From contig CAVPNY010000002.1 of NCBI GenBank assembly GCA_963706905.1, forward strand, positions 1 through 64,000: a stretch of DNA of 64,000 bases, in the 5' to 3' direction. A model generated the notes under the pieces. It was given only the letters and a program-made list of their open reading frames with translations, was not told the DNA's origin and did not search any database. This document shows, in pieces, positions 16,095 to 25,920 of this stretch. The stretch is from CAVPNY01 sp963706905 (GTDB lineage: Bacteria; Chloroflexota; Anaerolineae; Anaerolineales; UBA4823). How positions within the stretch are numbered: the first letter of the stretch is position 1; every line of letters starts with the position of its first letter. Position numbers and translations under genes: made by a program.

Positions 16095-18994
16095 TCATGT
16101 GGTGCTGGGCTGGATTTCGTCGAGTGTGGTCGGTTCATCCGGGCTTTCGGACGGCTCGTCGCCCGTCTCGTATGTCAGGTATTCACCGAGCGGGGCGCCT
16201 GGTTGATCCGCCTGCTCCTGGCTGGCCTCGCCGCCATGATGCACTTCCACGCGCTCATAACCGGTGATCATCGCCTGGATATCATCGAGAACGGTGACAC
16301 CGGTTGTGGTCAAGTAGACATGCAGAACAATGAAGGAGGCGAATAGCCAGGCGATCAGGCTATGGAAGGGGGCCAGGTATGGAAGACCGCCGAACAGAGT
16401 AGAGGCTTGCGGCCATCGTTGGACGCCCCACATCAGCGCTCCAGTGATGATTTGCAATGGCAGCAGCACATTAAGCAGTCCAAAGTAAGTTACCTGTTGG
16501 AGCGGGTTGAGCTTCTTGTCTTTGACCTTCTCAAAGGGGTGTTCTTTCCCCTTAAAGATGCCTTCCAGGTAGTACTTGGCCTGCACGATAGCGCTATCGA
16601 AGAAGCCATAGGGACGCGGGATAAACTGCCGGATTTGACCGCTCGCCAGGTGCCAGAAAAGCGACAGGCCAGCGTTGATTACCAGAATGGCAGCCAGGAC
16701 ATTATGGATCGTTACAATATTGCGGAAGGAAAAGATGCCAAAGACGTCCGGCCGGTGGATTACCAGACCAGTGAAAAGCAACAGCACGATCACCAGGGTC
16801 TGCAGCCAATGCCACAAGCGCTCGTAGGCATCGTACATGTAGACTTCTTTGGTTGGAGCGGCTTTCTTGGGGCGGCGCAGATAGTTGATATATCGCAGGG
16901 TCCCATGCGCCCCGACGCCCAGCACCGTGCCTGCAAAGACCAGCGCCCCAATCCAGTCCACCCAGGCAACCCGGTTGTGTCCAAAGACATACACGCCATC
17001 TTCTTCTGTGGCTGGCTGGTAGTAAAGGGCGCCATCTTCCTGGAATAAGTTCCCGGAAGCGGATACATTGCTATCCTGAACGAATTCGGGGATCACCCCT
17101 GCAGGAGTGTACTCGGCCAGGCGGATCGGCGCAGTCAGGCGCGATTCGGCGGTGTGGCAGGCCTGGCATTCATCCAATGCCCATTCGCCACGGGCCACAT
17201 TGTGATTGATGCTGTAAGGTTGCACCTGTCCGTGGATGCGCGGATTCTTTAAACCCAGCGCTTCCAGGCGGGCAGCCACGACTGCCTGCTTGGCATTGGT
17301 TTCTTCTGCAGCGCTTGCTGTGAGCCGCAGCTCGTTTTCGGAAAGCGTTCCATCGCCGTCTTCATCGAAGGCGCTCAGAATCTCAGGGGCGTACTGCCTA
17401 TTCTCCAGGAAAGCGGTTTCGAGATCGATCTGGCGCACTGGACGCTGATTGCCAGCTGCATCATCATATACCCAGAACCAGGTGGTGATCAGGTTATATG
17501 GCGCCAGCAGCGTATCGCCATCTATATTGGTGCGTTGCATCAACACCGGCTGGAAGCCTGTCACCAGGTCGGTGGTCGTACTCTCGCCCTGGATGCCTCG
17601 GCAGGCAGTCAGCGCGCTGCCGTCTGGTTTTACCACTGTCCAATCATAGGTTTCGATCGCCGGGGCGTACATCTGCGGAACATGGCAGGTTTCACAGGCA
17701 ACCACCTCCATGTGCCGGGCGGTGTAGGGCAGCCAGTCGGCATGGGTCATGGATGCATCGTGGCAGGATTCGCAGCGCCGCATGGTGCCCTTGTCCTCTG
17801 GTGCAACTGTGAATTGGGCGCTTTGCCCGCGGGCGAAGGTGTGATCCGGCATTTTGAGATATTCGCCTAACTCAAGCCGGCGCGGGTCATATATCAGGTG
17901 GGAAGGATTACTGCCAGCTGCTTCCTGGTAATGGACAGGGTTGTTCAAGGAGTAGTGACAATCGGTACACTTTAGGGCGCGCTCCGCGTGGATATCCCAG
18001 CTGCGGGTTAGATCTTCTTTTCCAGCCAGATTGATTCCAGAACTCGTTGATGCGCTGCGAAGCAATTACCTGACCCGTTGTGGCTGTCTGTGGGGTAGTC
18101 AGATCACAGGCTTCCAGGGACAAGGGTGTATCCTTGTGTGTGTGCACCACGGCGTGACATAGGGCGCAGTTATCATTGGTGGGGTCCTGGATCTGAACAT
18201 AATCAGTCTTTAGCTCACCATTCTCGTCGAAGGCCTCCGCATTGTAGACCCATTGCTGGCCATTCTTCTCGACAATGCCGCTGTCCTGCATGGTAGCCGT
18301 AACGGCTTCCACAAAGCGGCCATCCTGGATCGCTTCCAGCCGGGCAGCATTGTTCGGTTGAGGTGAGTGGCAAAGCAGGCAATTTAGTTCCAGCGCGCCA
18401 GAACTCTGCCCAATCCCAGGTGATCGGTTGCCCGGTTTGCGGATCGAGCAGGCTGGTTTCCGGGTTGTTGGCGTCCGGCGCCAGGCTGGTCAGCGCCTGG
18501 CCTTCTCGTGAAGTAACGGCTGGACCGCCGCCGGCGATGCGCGCCCCGAAGACCTTGATCCACTCAGCAGTGGACAGATCCAGGCGCTCATCGCCTTCCT
18601 GTGATAGAAAGCGGTAGGTGAGCGGGTCGAATTTACCGAACAGTCCGTTGGATGAATTCCACGGCAGGTTGCTTTCGGTCTCTTCAGTGGTGTAAGCGGA
18701 CAATCCCAGGTCGGCATGGAATGAGTGCGATGCGATGTAATCCGTGTCATGGCAGGCGCCGCAGGTCTGCATCGTGGAGACAGGCGCACCTGATTCGAGG
18801 ACATTCACACCACCACTATCCAGCAGAGGAAAGTTTGGATGGATGGGGGATGCCTGGGATACGGGTTTAGAGGCTGGGCTGGCCCAGACAGTGAAAGCGG
18901 CCCAGGTGAGCGTCCCGAGCAGCAGCCCTGCCAGGAGCAGGCGTGCCGGCCAGGATTGCTGCAATGATCGAAAAAAAAGATGGCTACGAAGCAT
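16095..18994 (-). CDS. multiheme cytochrome c fused to cytochrome b561-type membrane domain (two frame breaks)
   Basis: Read as one gene of about 965 codons, with single-base breaks near 18390 and 18050. It begins with a signal anchor (LLLAGLLLGTLTWAAF). Seven heme motifs follow: CGACH, CLLCH, CALCH, CTDCH, CESCH, CETCH and CQACH. Between the sixth and seventh lies an EF-hand loop, DEDGDGTLSENEL. The C-terminal 300 residues are a four- to five-helix cytochrome b with histidine-bearing helices (RLWHWLQTLVIVLLLFTG, HSLIAWLFASFIVLHV), like PhsC or hydrogenase b subunits. The tail is acidic. It most likely moves electrons between quinone and the octaheme cytochrome encoded upstream. Confidence 0.75.
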
Positions 18995-19015
18995 AATTCG
19001 TCTCTGTGGGGTGAG

Positions 19016-20467
19016 TTAAGGGGTTGTTTGAGAACGGCTACCCCATTCAACGGGATCGCCTGGGTAACCTAAGGCCTGCCAATCCAACCGGCCGTTGTCG
19101 CTATGGCATTCATCGCACTGGAGAGCTTTCTCTTTAGGCTGCACCATGTGAGTACTCGGCCAGTACATCCAGGTTTCGGCAAAGCCATATTCCCCTGAGA
19201 AAGGCAGACCGGTATCCTGGGCGCCGAGCTCCAGGCCCGAGGGCCAATCGAAAGTCGTCCAGAAGCCGCCTTCACCACCGGTGCGCGGCTGGAGCAGGAT
19301 GTTGTTCACGGTATCATAGGGCTGCTTGGCGACATGGACCTTGAACGGGAAAATCTTGGCGGTGGGATCGTTTATGTCGCCGGCTGGCAGGGTGATCATG
19401 GTCGGTTGAGTTGGATCGATCGGATCGCCAAGCAGATAGCGGTAAGCGTTGTTCCCATTGAACCAGGTGTAGGTCGGTGTGTAATTATCCTCATAGACAA
19501 ATGAGCCTTTGATCTTGAGGTATGTGTAATGGTCTTCGGGTATATCCTGCCCGGCGGTGGACCAATCCCAAAACACCTTGGTGGGATCTTTGATCGCCAA
19601 CGCTGGGACGTGGCAGGTCTGGCAGGCTACCGTGTCGGTATGAATGTTGATGCGCTCGTCATCGTGAATCGGTTCCTGGTGGCAGTCGGTGCAGGCTACC
19701 TGTTTCTGGGGATCGATAGTGTAATTGTCAGCCAGCAATTTTCCCCGGATGACATGGTTTTCGGTGACGTGGCAGTCAATGCACTGGAAGTCCAGACCGC
19801 CCATGTGGACGTCCAGGTTTTCCTGGGGGAAATACAGGCTTTCATCTAAATCGCCGTGCTTGACGCCGTTGCCGCCGCCGCCATCGAAGTGACATTTTCC
19901 ACAATTCTCCCGCGTCGGGGTGCGCACCGATTTAGCGGCTGCCAGCAGATCAACCCCCTCTGCGGGGTTGCCATATTCACCTTTGGCATAGGTTGCCATA
20001 TCGGCGTGACAGGCCAGGCAGTCGACATTTTCAGAGTTGGTAAAGTCAAAATTGGCGTCACTCCAACCGTATCCGGCATGGCAGGTCATGCATTTATTTT
20101 GATTCCCCTGGGTGCCGATGCAGAAGTTGTTTATCTGGTTCTTCTTGCCAATCGTCACCGCTTCATCGCGCCAGGGAACGTCAAATGGCTCGCTCTCCCA
20201 GGTCCAGTGAGTGGTATGCATGAATTGCTCAGCCGAATCTGGGTGGCATTCCAGGCAGGCACGCGTGACTTCTTGACCGTTATTAAAGGGACCAGTAAGC
20301 AGATGTGTATGGTCAGTATGAGGGGCACGCACGGGAACGAAGGCCCACGGGTCGCTGTTTTCGGCCTGGCGCGGTAGGAAATAAATAATCGGCACCACAA
20401 TGATCGTCAGGATCAACAGCAGGCCGAGCACCCAAAGAAATTTCTTGTTTCCGATTATTTTGCCCAT
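19016..20467 (-). CDS. octaheme c-type cytochrome, tetrathionate reductase (OTR) family
   Basis: A 483-residue protein with an N-terminal membrane anchor (WVLGLLLILTIIVVPIIYFL) and eight CxxCH sites: CLECH, CMTCH, CLACH, CGKCH, CIDCH, CTDCH, CQTCH and CDECH. The surroundings match OTR: HTTHWTWESEPF, HAGYGW, FDGGGGNGVKHGDLDE. OTR enzymes reduce tetrathionate, nitrite or hydroxylamine in vitro; the physiological substrate is unsettled. Neighbouring YedE transporters favour a sulfur compound here. It is intact, and first of the structural genes after the regulator. Confidence 0.88.
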   Translation of the reverse strand: MGKIIGNKKFLWVLGLLLILTIIVVPIIYFLPRQAENSDPWAFVPVRAPHTDHTHLLTGPFNNGQEVTRACLECHPDSAEQFMHTTHWTWESEPFDVPWRDEAVTIGKKNQINNFCIGTQGNQNKCMTCHAGYGWSDANFDFTNSENVDCLACHADMATYAKGEYGNPAEGVDLLAAAKSVRTPTRENCGKCHFDGGGGNGVKHGDLDESLYFPQENLDVHMGGLDFQCIDCHVTENHVIRGKLLADNYTIDPQKQVACTDCHQEPIHDDERINIHTDTVACQTCHVPALAIKDPTKVFWDWSTAGQDIPEDHYTYLKIKGSFVYEDNYTPTYTWFNGNNAYRYLLGDPIDPTQPTMITLPAGDINDPTAKIFPFKVHVAKQPYDTVNNILLQPRTGGEGGFWTTFDWPSGLELGAQDTGLPFSGEYGFAETWMYWPSTHMVQPKEKALQCDECHSDNGRLDWQALGYPGDPVEWGSRSQTTP

Positions 20468-20516
20468 ATGCGTTGTGCATTCCTCTGGTTATTCTATTCT
20501 CCCGGGGCGGGAGGTT

Positions 20517-20855
20517 TTACGATCGAAAACTTTCCAACAGGTCAGCGCGGTGTTGGATGCGTTCGTGCAAAACATCGCGCAACAAGTCAAGTATCTGGAT
20601 CATGCGAGCATCAGCGAGCTGATATCGAATACTGGAACCCTGGCGCTCAGGACGTACCAAACCGCGCTCGCGCAACACCTTGAGATGGCGGGATGCAGCT
20701 GGCTGGCTGATCCCCAGAATAGCGGCTAACTCTGTTACACTGACGCGCTGTTCATCCAGCGTGTACAAGATCAGGATCCGGGTAGGGTCAGCCAGCGCCG
20801 AACAGATGTCAGCGTGTAGCTCGTTAATCTCTTGGACAAAATTTTCGTTTCTCAT
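20517..20855 (-). CDS. ArsR-family winged-helix regulator
   Basis: About 112 residues starting at ATG 20855 (MRNENFVQEI). The winged helix is clear: ALADPTRILILYTL, VSVTELAAILGISQPAASRHLKVL, and a wing ending RYQLADARM. Only one cysteine (DICSAL) is present in the chosen protein. That is unlike the two-cysteine sulfide sensors of the BigR/SqrR type, so the signal it senses is unclear. It heads the OTR/cytochrome/YedE operon on the same strand and probably represses it from the palindrome upstream. Confidence 0.82.
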   Translation of the reverse strand: MRNENFVQEINELHADICSALADPTRILILYTLDEQRVSVTELAAILGISQPAASRHLKVLRERGLVRPERQGSSIRYQLADARMIQILDLLRDVLHERIQHRADLLESFRS

Positions 20856-20931
20856 ACCGGCTGGTCCTGGCAAACAAAATAGCACTTTTTGAATATATGG
20901 ATATGCGGTTTTGCGCATACATTAAACCGCA

Positions 20932-20981
20932 CATTATAGGCGTCCTTGTAGTGTCATTTGTCACATAATAAGTGACAAATG
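20932..20981 (-). promoter_or_regulatory. promoter and perfect palindromic operator before the ArsR-type gene
   Basis: CATTTGTCAC at 20955-20964 and GTGACAAATG at 20972-20981 form a perfect 10-base inverted repeat with spacer ATAATAA. Just downstream on the minus strand is TATAAT (20937-20932). The palindrome covers the position of its -35 element, so a bound repressor would block the sulfur operon. The first codon of the regulator is 77 bases further on. The divergent SulP gene starts at 21162. Confidence 0.6.
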
Positions 20982-21161
20982 TCAAATGCGATTGATGCAC
21001 AGACCGTTTCCCCAATAAGGCTTTTCTGTGGCTTGTAGATTGGTTGTCTTCACGAAACCGAGGTAAGACGCGATTTTGGGTATAATTGCTCCACTTACTC
21101 ACCCCATTGCTGTCTGACCAACCCGCTTGAAAATGATCATGCCAAGGAGAACAGGCTTTTT

Positions 21162-23393
21162 ATGGAACATAAGCCTCCAGACCAGCTCCGTCATGGACTG
21201 CGTCCGCAAAAGCTGCTGCCTATCCTGACTGTGGCGTTGATCTCTGGCCTGGTGGTGATCACTTACCAGGTTTCGTTCGGCTCGCTGATCTTCAGCGGCG
21301 ACCTATCTCCCTACCTGTCAATCGGGATCGGTTTCTGTCTGATGGGGGTGGTGTTGATCGGGTCGATTGAGGCGCTGCTCAGCGGCAATCCCGGCATGGT
21401 GGCCATCCCAACGGTTGGCTCGGCGGTGATTGTGGCGGCAATGGCCAACAACATTGCTGGTGAGTTGGGAGGAAATTCGGGACAGCTCTTTCCAACCGTT
21501 ACAGCTGCCATCACGATTGCCTCCCTGCTAACAGGTGCGGCTTTCCTGGCGCTGGGCTGGCTGCGGCTGGGCAGCCTGATCCGTTATATCCCTTATCCGG
21601 TGATCGGCGGTTTCCTGGCCGGTACGGGCTGGCTGGTGGCCAGCGGAGCGTTAAAGACGATGACCGGGATTCCTTAAGCCTGGTTAACCTGGAGCGCTTG
21701 AGCCAGCCTGAGGCGCTGTTGCTCTGGCTGCCCGGGGTTGTCTTCGGGATTGTCTTGTTGCTGCTGGTGCGGCGTTTCAAGCACTACCTGATCTCCCCGC
21801 TGATGATCCTGGGGGCTGTGCTGGTTTTTTACCTGATTCTGGGATTGACCGGCACAACCATCCAGGATGCTACCCAACTTGGTCTACTCTTCAAACCCTT
21901 CCCGGCCGGGGCGCTGTGGAAACCGCCGCCCCTGAGCGAGCTGGCCCTCGTCGATTGGGGCGCTATTGTTCGCCAGGCAGGTGCAATTGCCACATTGATC
22001 CTGATCAGCAGCCTGACCCTGCTGCTCTACACCAGCGGGGTCAGGCTGTCGGCCGGGCGAGAGATTGACCTGAATCAGGAATTCACCTGGTTACACCATA
22101 GTCACCATGTCAGTCTTGAGCAATCGCCTCGGGGCGAATAGCCGCCTGGTCGGGTTGCTGGTGGCGGCTATTTGTATTGGGGTTATGTTTTTTGGTGGCC
22201 CGCTGATTGCCCTTTTCCCCAAGCCAGTGCTTGGCGGTGTGCTGGTTTTCCTCGGCTTGACCTTCCTGGTCGAATGGCTCGTGGACGGCTGGCGCCGATT
22301 CTCGCGCCTCGATTATGCCATCGTGGTCGTCATCTTGCTGGTGATGGGCGGTTTCGGGCTCCTGCCTGGGCTGGGAGTAGGCCTCCTGCTCGCAGTCGGG
22401 CTGTTCATCGTCCAGTACAGTAAAGTGCCAGTGGTGCGAAGCGCCTTTAGCGGGAGGCTTTACCACAGCCGCGTGGTACGTTCGCACCCGCATGCTGAGC
22501 TGCTGCGCCAGGAGGGTCAGGCTCTTTTAATTCTGGAGCTGCAGGGGTATATTTTCTTCGGCACAGCCAACCGGATCTACGAGGAAATAAAGGAGCGCCT
22601 GGCTGCGACGCAGACAATCCCCTTGCGAGTTGTACTGCTTGATTTTCGCTGGGTGATCGGCGTTGATGCCTCCGCCGCGCTCTCCTTTGTGCGCTTGAAG
22701 CGCCTGCTGCGCCAACACAAGATGCGCTTGATCTTCACCCATTTGCGCCCGGAAGTCGAGCAGGTTCTGCATCGAGAAGTTCTCACCCCAGGCGACAAGG
22801 AAATGCTTTTCGTGTTTCCGGATCTGGATCACGGCGTGGAATGGTTCGAAGCACAGGCGCTCGCCAGTGAGGCTGGCTGGCAGGCTCTGGTCGAGCCTCT
22901 CCCAGGGGCGGTCCAGGCAGGTCAGGAACGCGCCGGCCTGGCGTTACTCTTTGCCACGCTTGGCAGTGAAGTAGATGAATTAGATGAGGTCACAGACAAC
23001 GCACTGCTACGCCTGATGGGCTACCTGGAGCGGGTCGAACTGGAAGCTGGGCAGGTGCTAATCAGCCAGGGTCAGCCGCATGAGTCAATGTATTTCCTGG
23101 ATGCCGGGGAACTTACGATTGAGTACCGCATGGAAGATGGGCAGGTGATGCGCCTGGAAAACAACGGACCTGGCGCAGTAGTGGGTGAGCTGGGTCTATA
23201 CCTGGGAACCCCCGCCTCGGCCAGCGTGACAGCCGCGTGCCCCAGCATCGTTTACAGCCTATCTACTGCCAGCCTGCGCCATCTGGAACAGGAAGAGCCC
23301 CTGGCGGCTGCCTTGCTGCACCGCTTTTTGCTCAAGCGAGTAGGCTTGCGCCTGCGAAACGCCCTGGAAACAATCGACGCCCTGTCACAATAG
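21162..23393 (+). pseudogene. SulP anion transporter with STAS and cyclic-nucleotide-binding domains (broken)
   Basis: A sulfate-permease-family protein of about 740 codons. The membrane domain begins LPILTVALISGLVVITYQ. The frame stops at TAA 21675-21677; one more T would restore ITGIPLSLVNLERL. A second defect near 22095 loses roughly 50 bases coding the conserved NLxxGxxGG stretch before SPGYTIVTMSVLSNRLGANS. A STAS domain (VVLLDFRWVIGVDASAALSF) covers about 22500-22840. A Crp-like cNMP-binding domain (LEAGQVLISQGQPHESMYFL, GAVVGELGLYLG) covers about 22980-23390. It is divergent to the sulfur operon. Anion uptake tuned by a nucleotide is inferred from the domains. Confidence 0.75.
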
Positions 23394-23445
23394 GTTCGGT
23401 CAATGCTGGCTTTAGCTGGGTTGCCTGACCTTTTCCAGCAGTTGC

Positions 23446-24489
23446 TCAATCCTCCCGTGAAGGCGGGCGCAAAGCGCGGTTAACTGATTCGCGTTCAATC
23501 AATGTGGTGTGGATTGTCAGAGTCATTCGAGCCGACTCGGGATTCAATATCCGCAGAGAGAGAAGATACACCGCGGCGCGTCCCATTGCGACCGTATCTA
23601 CATGCATCGTTGTCAGCGGGGGATGTGTATTCGCGGCAATATACGTATCATCGTAACCGATGATCGAGATGTCTGCTGGAACGCGTTTCCCCAGGGTTTG
23701 GGAGGCGCGGATGGCCGCGCTGCCAACATCATCATTAATACAGAATAGAGCAGTGAGATGGGGATACTCTTTCAGCAGGGAAACTGCCTCCTCAAAGCCC
23801 TTTGTCCGGTTGATATTGAAATTGGCGATATAAACTTCCGATAGCCCGTGCTCTTTCATGGCGCGCAGGTATCCGTTGCGCCTTTCTTTCAAGCTTGGGT
23901 AGCAGCTCTCCTCGCCTCCCAGCAGTCCGATATGGCGATGTCCCTTATCAATCAGATAAGCCACTGCCTGATAAGCCGCCCGAAAATTATCTGAGATCAC
24001 CGTATCGTAGCTCTCGGAATTTGAGTAACCATCTACCAGAACGATGGGAGGCGTGCGCTTGCCAGAAATGGAGGTAATCGTTTCATCTACAAATGTTCCC
24101 ACCATCAGCAAGCCATCCACGAGCTCGTTTGAAAGCAGCTGGGGCACCTCCATTGGATAATTATTCTCATCGACGGGTAGCGTGGCGAAGAGCAAGTTGA
24201 TCCCGTTTGAGCGGCAGGCATCCTCTATGCCCACGACAACTTTGGAGTAGAAAGGATTTGCCTGCGGGACAATGTCTGGATCGGATTTTATGACCATCCC
24301 AACTGTAGAAAGGGGGACATTTTTTTCGATTGCGGGTTTCAATGGATACTCGAGCTCCTCTGCAATCTCGAACACGCGCAATCGGGTATCTTGAGAGACG
24401 CCTGGCTTATTGTTCAAGACAAGCGAAACCGTAGAAGCTGAGACCCCACTCTGCCGGGCGATATCGCTGATCTTGACCTTCTTTTTCAT
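23446..24489 (-). CDS. LacI-family transcriptional regulator
   Basis: A 347-residue regulator. The N-terminal helix-turn-helix is KISDIARQSGVSASTVSLVLN, followed by the hinge helix and a periplasmic-binding-protein-like sugar sensor (VGMVIKSDPDIVPQANPFYS, ALFCINDDVGSAAIRA, ISIIGYDDTYIA). The length is normal and the frame intact. It is divergent to a second LacI gene and adjacent to the beta-glycan uptake and degradation cluster, which it probably controls. Its own promoter is at 24570-24543. Confidence 0.9.
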   Translation of the reverse strand: MKKKVKISDIARQSGVSASTVSLVLNNKPGVSQDTRLRVFEIAEELEYPLKPAIEKNVPLSTVGMVIKSDPDIVPQANPFYSKVVVGIEDACRSNGINLLFATLPVDENNYPMEVPQLLSNELVDGLLMVGTFVDETITSISGKRTPPIVLVDGYSNSESYDTVISDNFRAAYQAVAYLIDKGHRHIGLLGGEESCYPSLKERRNGYLRAMKEHGLSEVYIANFNINRTKGFEEAVSLLKEYPHLTALFCINDDVGSAAIRASQTLGKRVPADISIIGYDDTYIAANTHPPLTTMHVDTVAMGRAAVYLLSLRILNPESARMTLTIHTTLIERESVNRALRPPSRED

Positions 24490-24516
24490 AGACCCCTACA
24501 TTTTAGATAAATTTAG

Positions 24517-24602
24517 TAAATATTTAATCGGGCTATATGAGCATTTTAGCATTGTATTGGGTTTTGTCAATGGCAAAAGCGACAAAAACACATTAAATAT
24601 TA
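24517..24602 (-). promoter_or_regulatory. promoter of the minus-strand LacI gene with flanking ATTAAATATT boxes
   Basis: On the minus strand TTGACA (24570-24565) and TAAAAT (24548-24543) are 16 bases apart. Two copies of ATTAAATATT flank it, one at 24592-24601 and one reverse-complemented at 24519-24528. They lie about 70 bases apart, a layout that could hold a regulator on both sides of the promoter. The operator role is an inference. Confidence 0.5.
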
Positions 24603-24631
24603 GAAAAAAGGGCGTAAACGACGAAAAATAG

Positions 24632-24687
24632 TTGACATTGTCATAATTGTTTTATATAATAGTTTAGATGATTGGGAGCGCTACCAA
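24632..24687 (+). promoter_or_regulatory. perfect consensus promoter with LacI-type operator
   Basis: TTGACA (24632-24637), a 17-base spacer and TATAAT (24655-24660) form a full consensus promoter. Five to twenty-five bases past the expected start, TTGGGAGCGCTACCAA (24672-24687) is a near-perfect palindrome centred on AGCGCT, the typical LacI/PurR-family operator core. It would repress the downstream LacI gene and perhaps the transporter operon behind it. Confidence 0.75.
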
Positions 24688-24736
24688 TAATTTTTAGCAT
24701 CTGTCGGCTTCCTCAAGTTTTGTTGGAAGGTGCCGC

Positions 24737-25794
24737 GTGTCTGATCTAAGGCTGGAAGATATAGCTAAACAGGCTGGAGTATCTCGATCGACTGTCTCGC
24801 GAGTGGTTAACGATCAGCCCCATGTGCGAGAAGATGTTCGTGAACGCGTGCTTAAAGTGATTTAAAGCACTGGCTATCACCCTAATGTGGCTGCCCGCGC
24901 CCTTGCATCGCAACGTTCGTGGATGGTCGGTCTAGTTCTACCCCGCAGTGTCTCTTCCTTCTTTTCTGATCCCTACTTCCCGCGTTTGACCCAGGGCATA
25001 GCCCAGGCATGCAATCAATATGACTTTACCTTAGGGCTCTTTCTCATTGATACTCCAGATGATGAGGAAAAAATCTACTCGCGTGTCTCGCGCAAAGGTT
25101 GGCTGGACGGCATCCTGATCCAGTCAGGTCAGATAGGTGATCAGCTGATTGATCGGCTGATCAACTTGAATGTACCCCTCGTTGTTGTTGGTCGCCCGTT
25201 CAATCTTGACCAGGTTAGCTATATTGACGTAGATAATGTCAGCGCGGCATACACCGCGGTTGCTCACCTGATTAGCCTGGGATACAAACGCATTGGCACG
25301 ATCACTGGTTTGATTAACAGCACCGTGAGCCTCGACCGGAAGGAGGGGTATCTGAAGGCGCTGGTCGAGCATGGTTTGGCTGTGGACAAGTCTCTGATCG
25401 TGGAGGAGATTTTACCGAAACGGGCGGATACCGTGGAATGCAACAATTGTTAGCCGCCAGGCCGGATGCGGTCTTTGCGGCTTCCGATGTGATGGCTATT
25501 GGGGGCATGCGCGCAGTCCGCGAGGCCGGCCTGAGCGTTCCGGATGATATTGCCTTCGTTGGCTTTGATGATCTGCCACTTGCGATGCTTCCGGATCCTC
25601 CGTTAACGACTATCCGCCAGCCTATCTATCAATTCGGTTTCAAAGCCGTCGAAGTCTTGATCGACTTGATTGAAAACGGGGTCAAGCCTTCCCGGCGCAT
25701 TATCATGGAGACAGAGCTGGTCATTCGCGACAGCTGCGGTGCACATCAAAAGATGGTCGTGCAAGCAAGAAATTTAGATGTGCATGATGATTGA
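24737..25794 (+). pseudogene. LacI-family regulator with nonsense codon and frameshift
   Basis: Begins at GTG 24737, six bases after GGAAGG. The helix-turn-helix is LEDIAKQAGVSRSTVSRVVN. Codon 43 is TAA (24863-24865) where VIKSTGYHPNVAARAL is expected, a one-base substitution. The sensor domain then continues intact to about 25403, where loss of one G from a GGG run shifts the frame. One added G restores VEGDFTETGGYRGMQQLL. The rest (FAASDVMAIGGMRAV, FVGFDDLPLAMLPDPPLTTI) ends at 25794. Two independent lesions suggest a decayed gene, although one could be sequencing error. Without it, control would fall to the neighbouring intact LacI. Confidence 0.8.
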
Positions 25795-25920
25795 GTACCT
25801 CGAACCCAGACATTTAATCGCCCTGAAACCAAGAGGAGGTGGATAATCATCCATATAAAGAACACAATCGGAATCACCAATTGGATAAATCAATCGAGAT
25901 AAATCTAAGGAGAACCAAAA

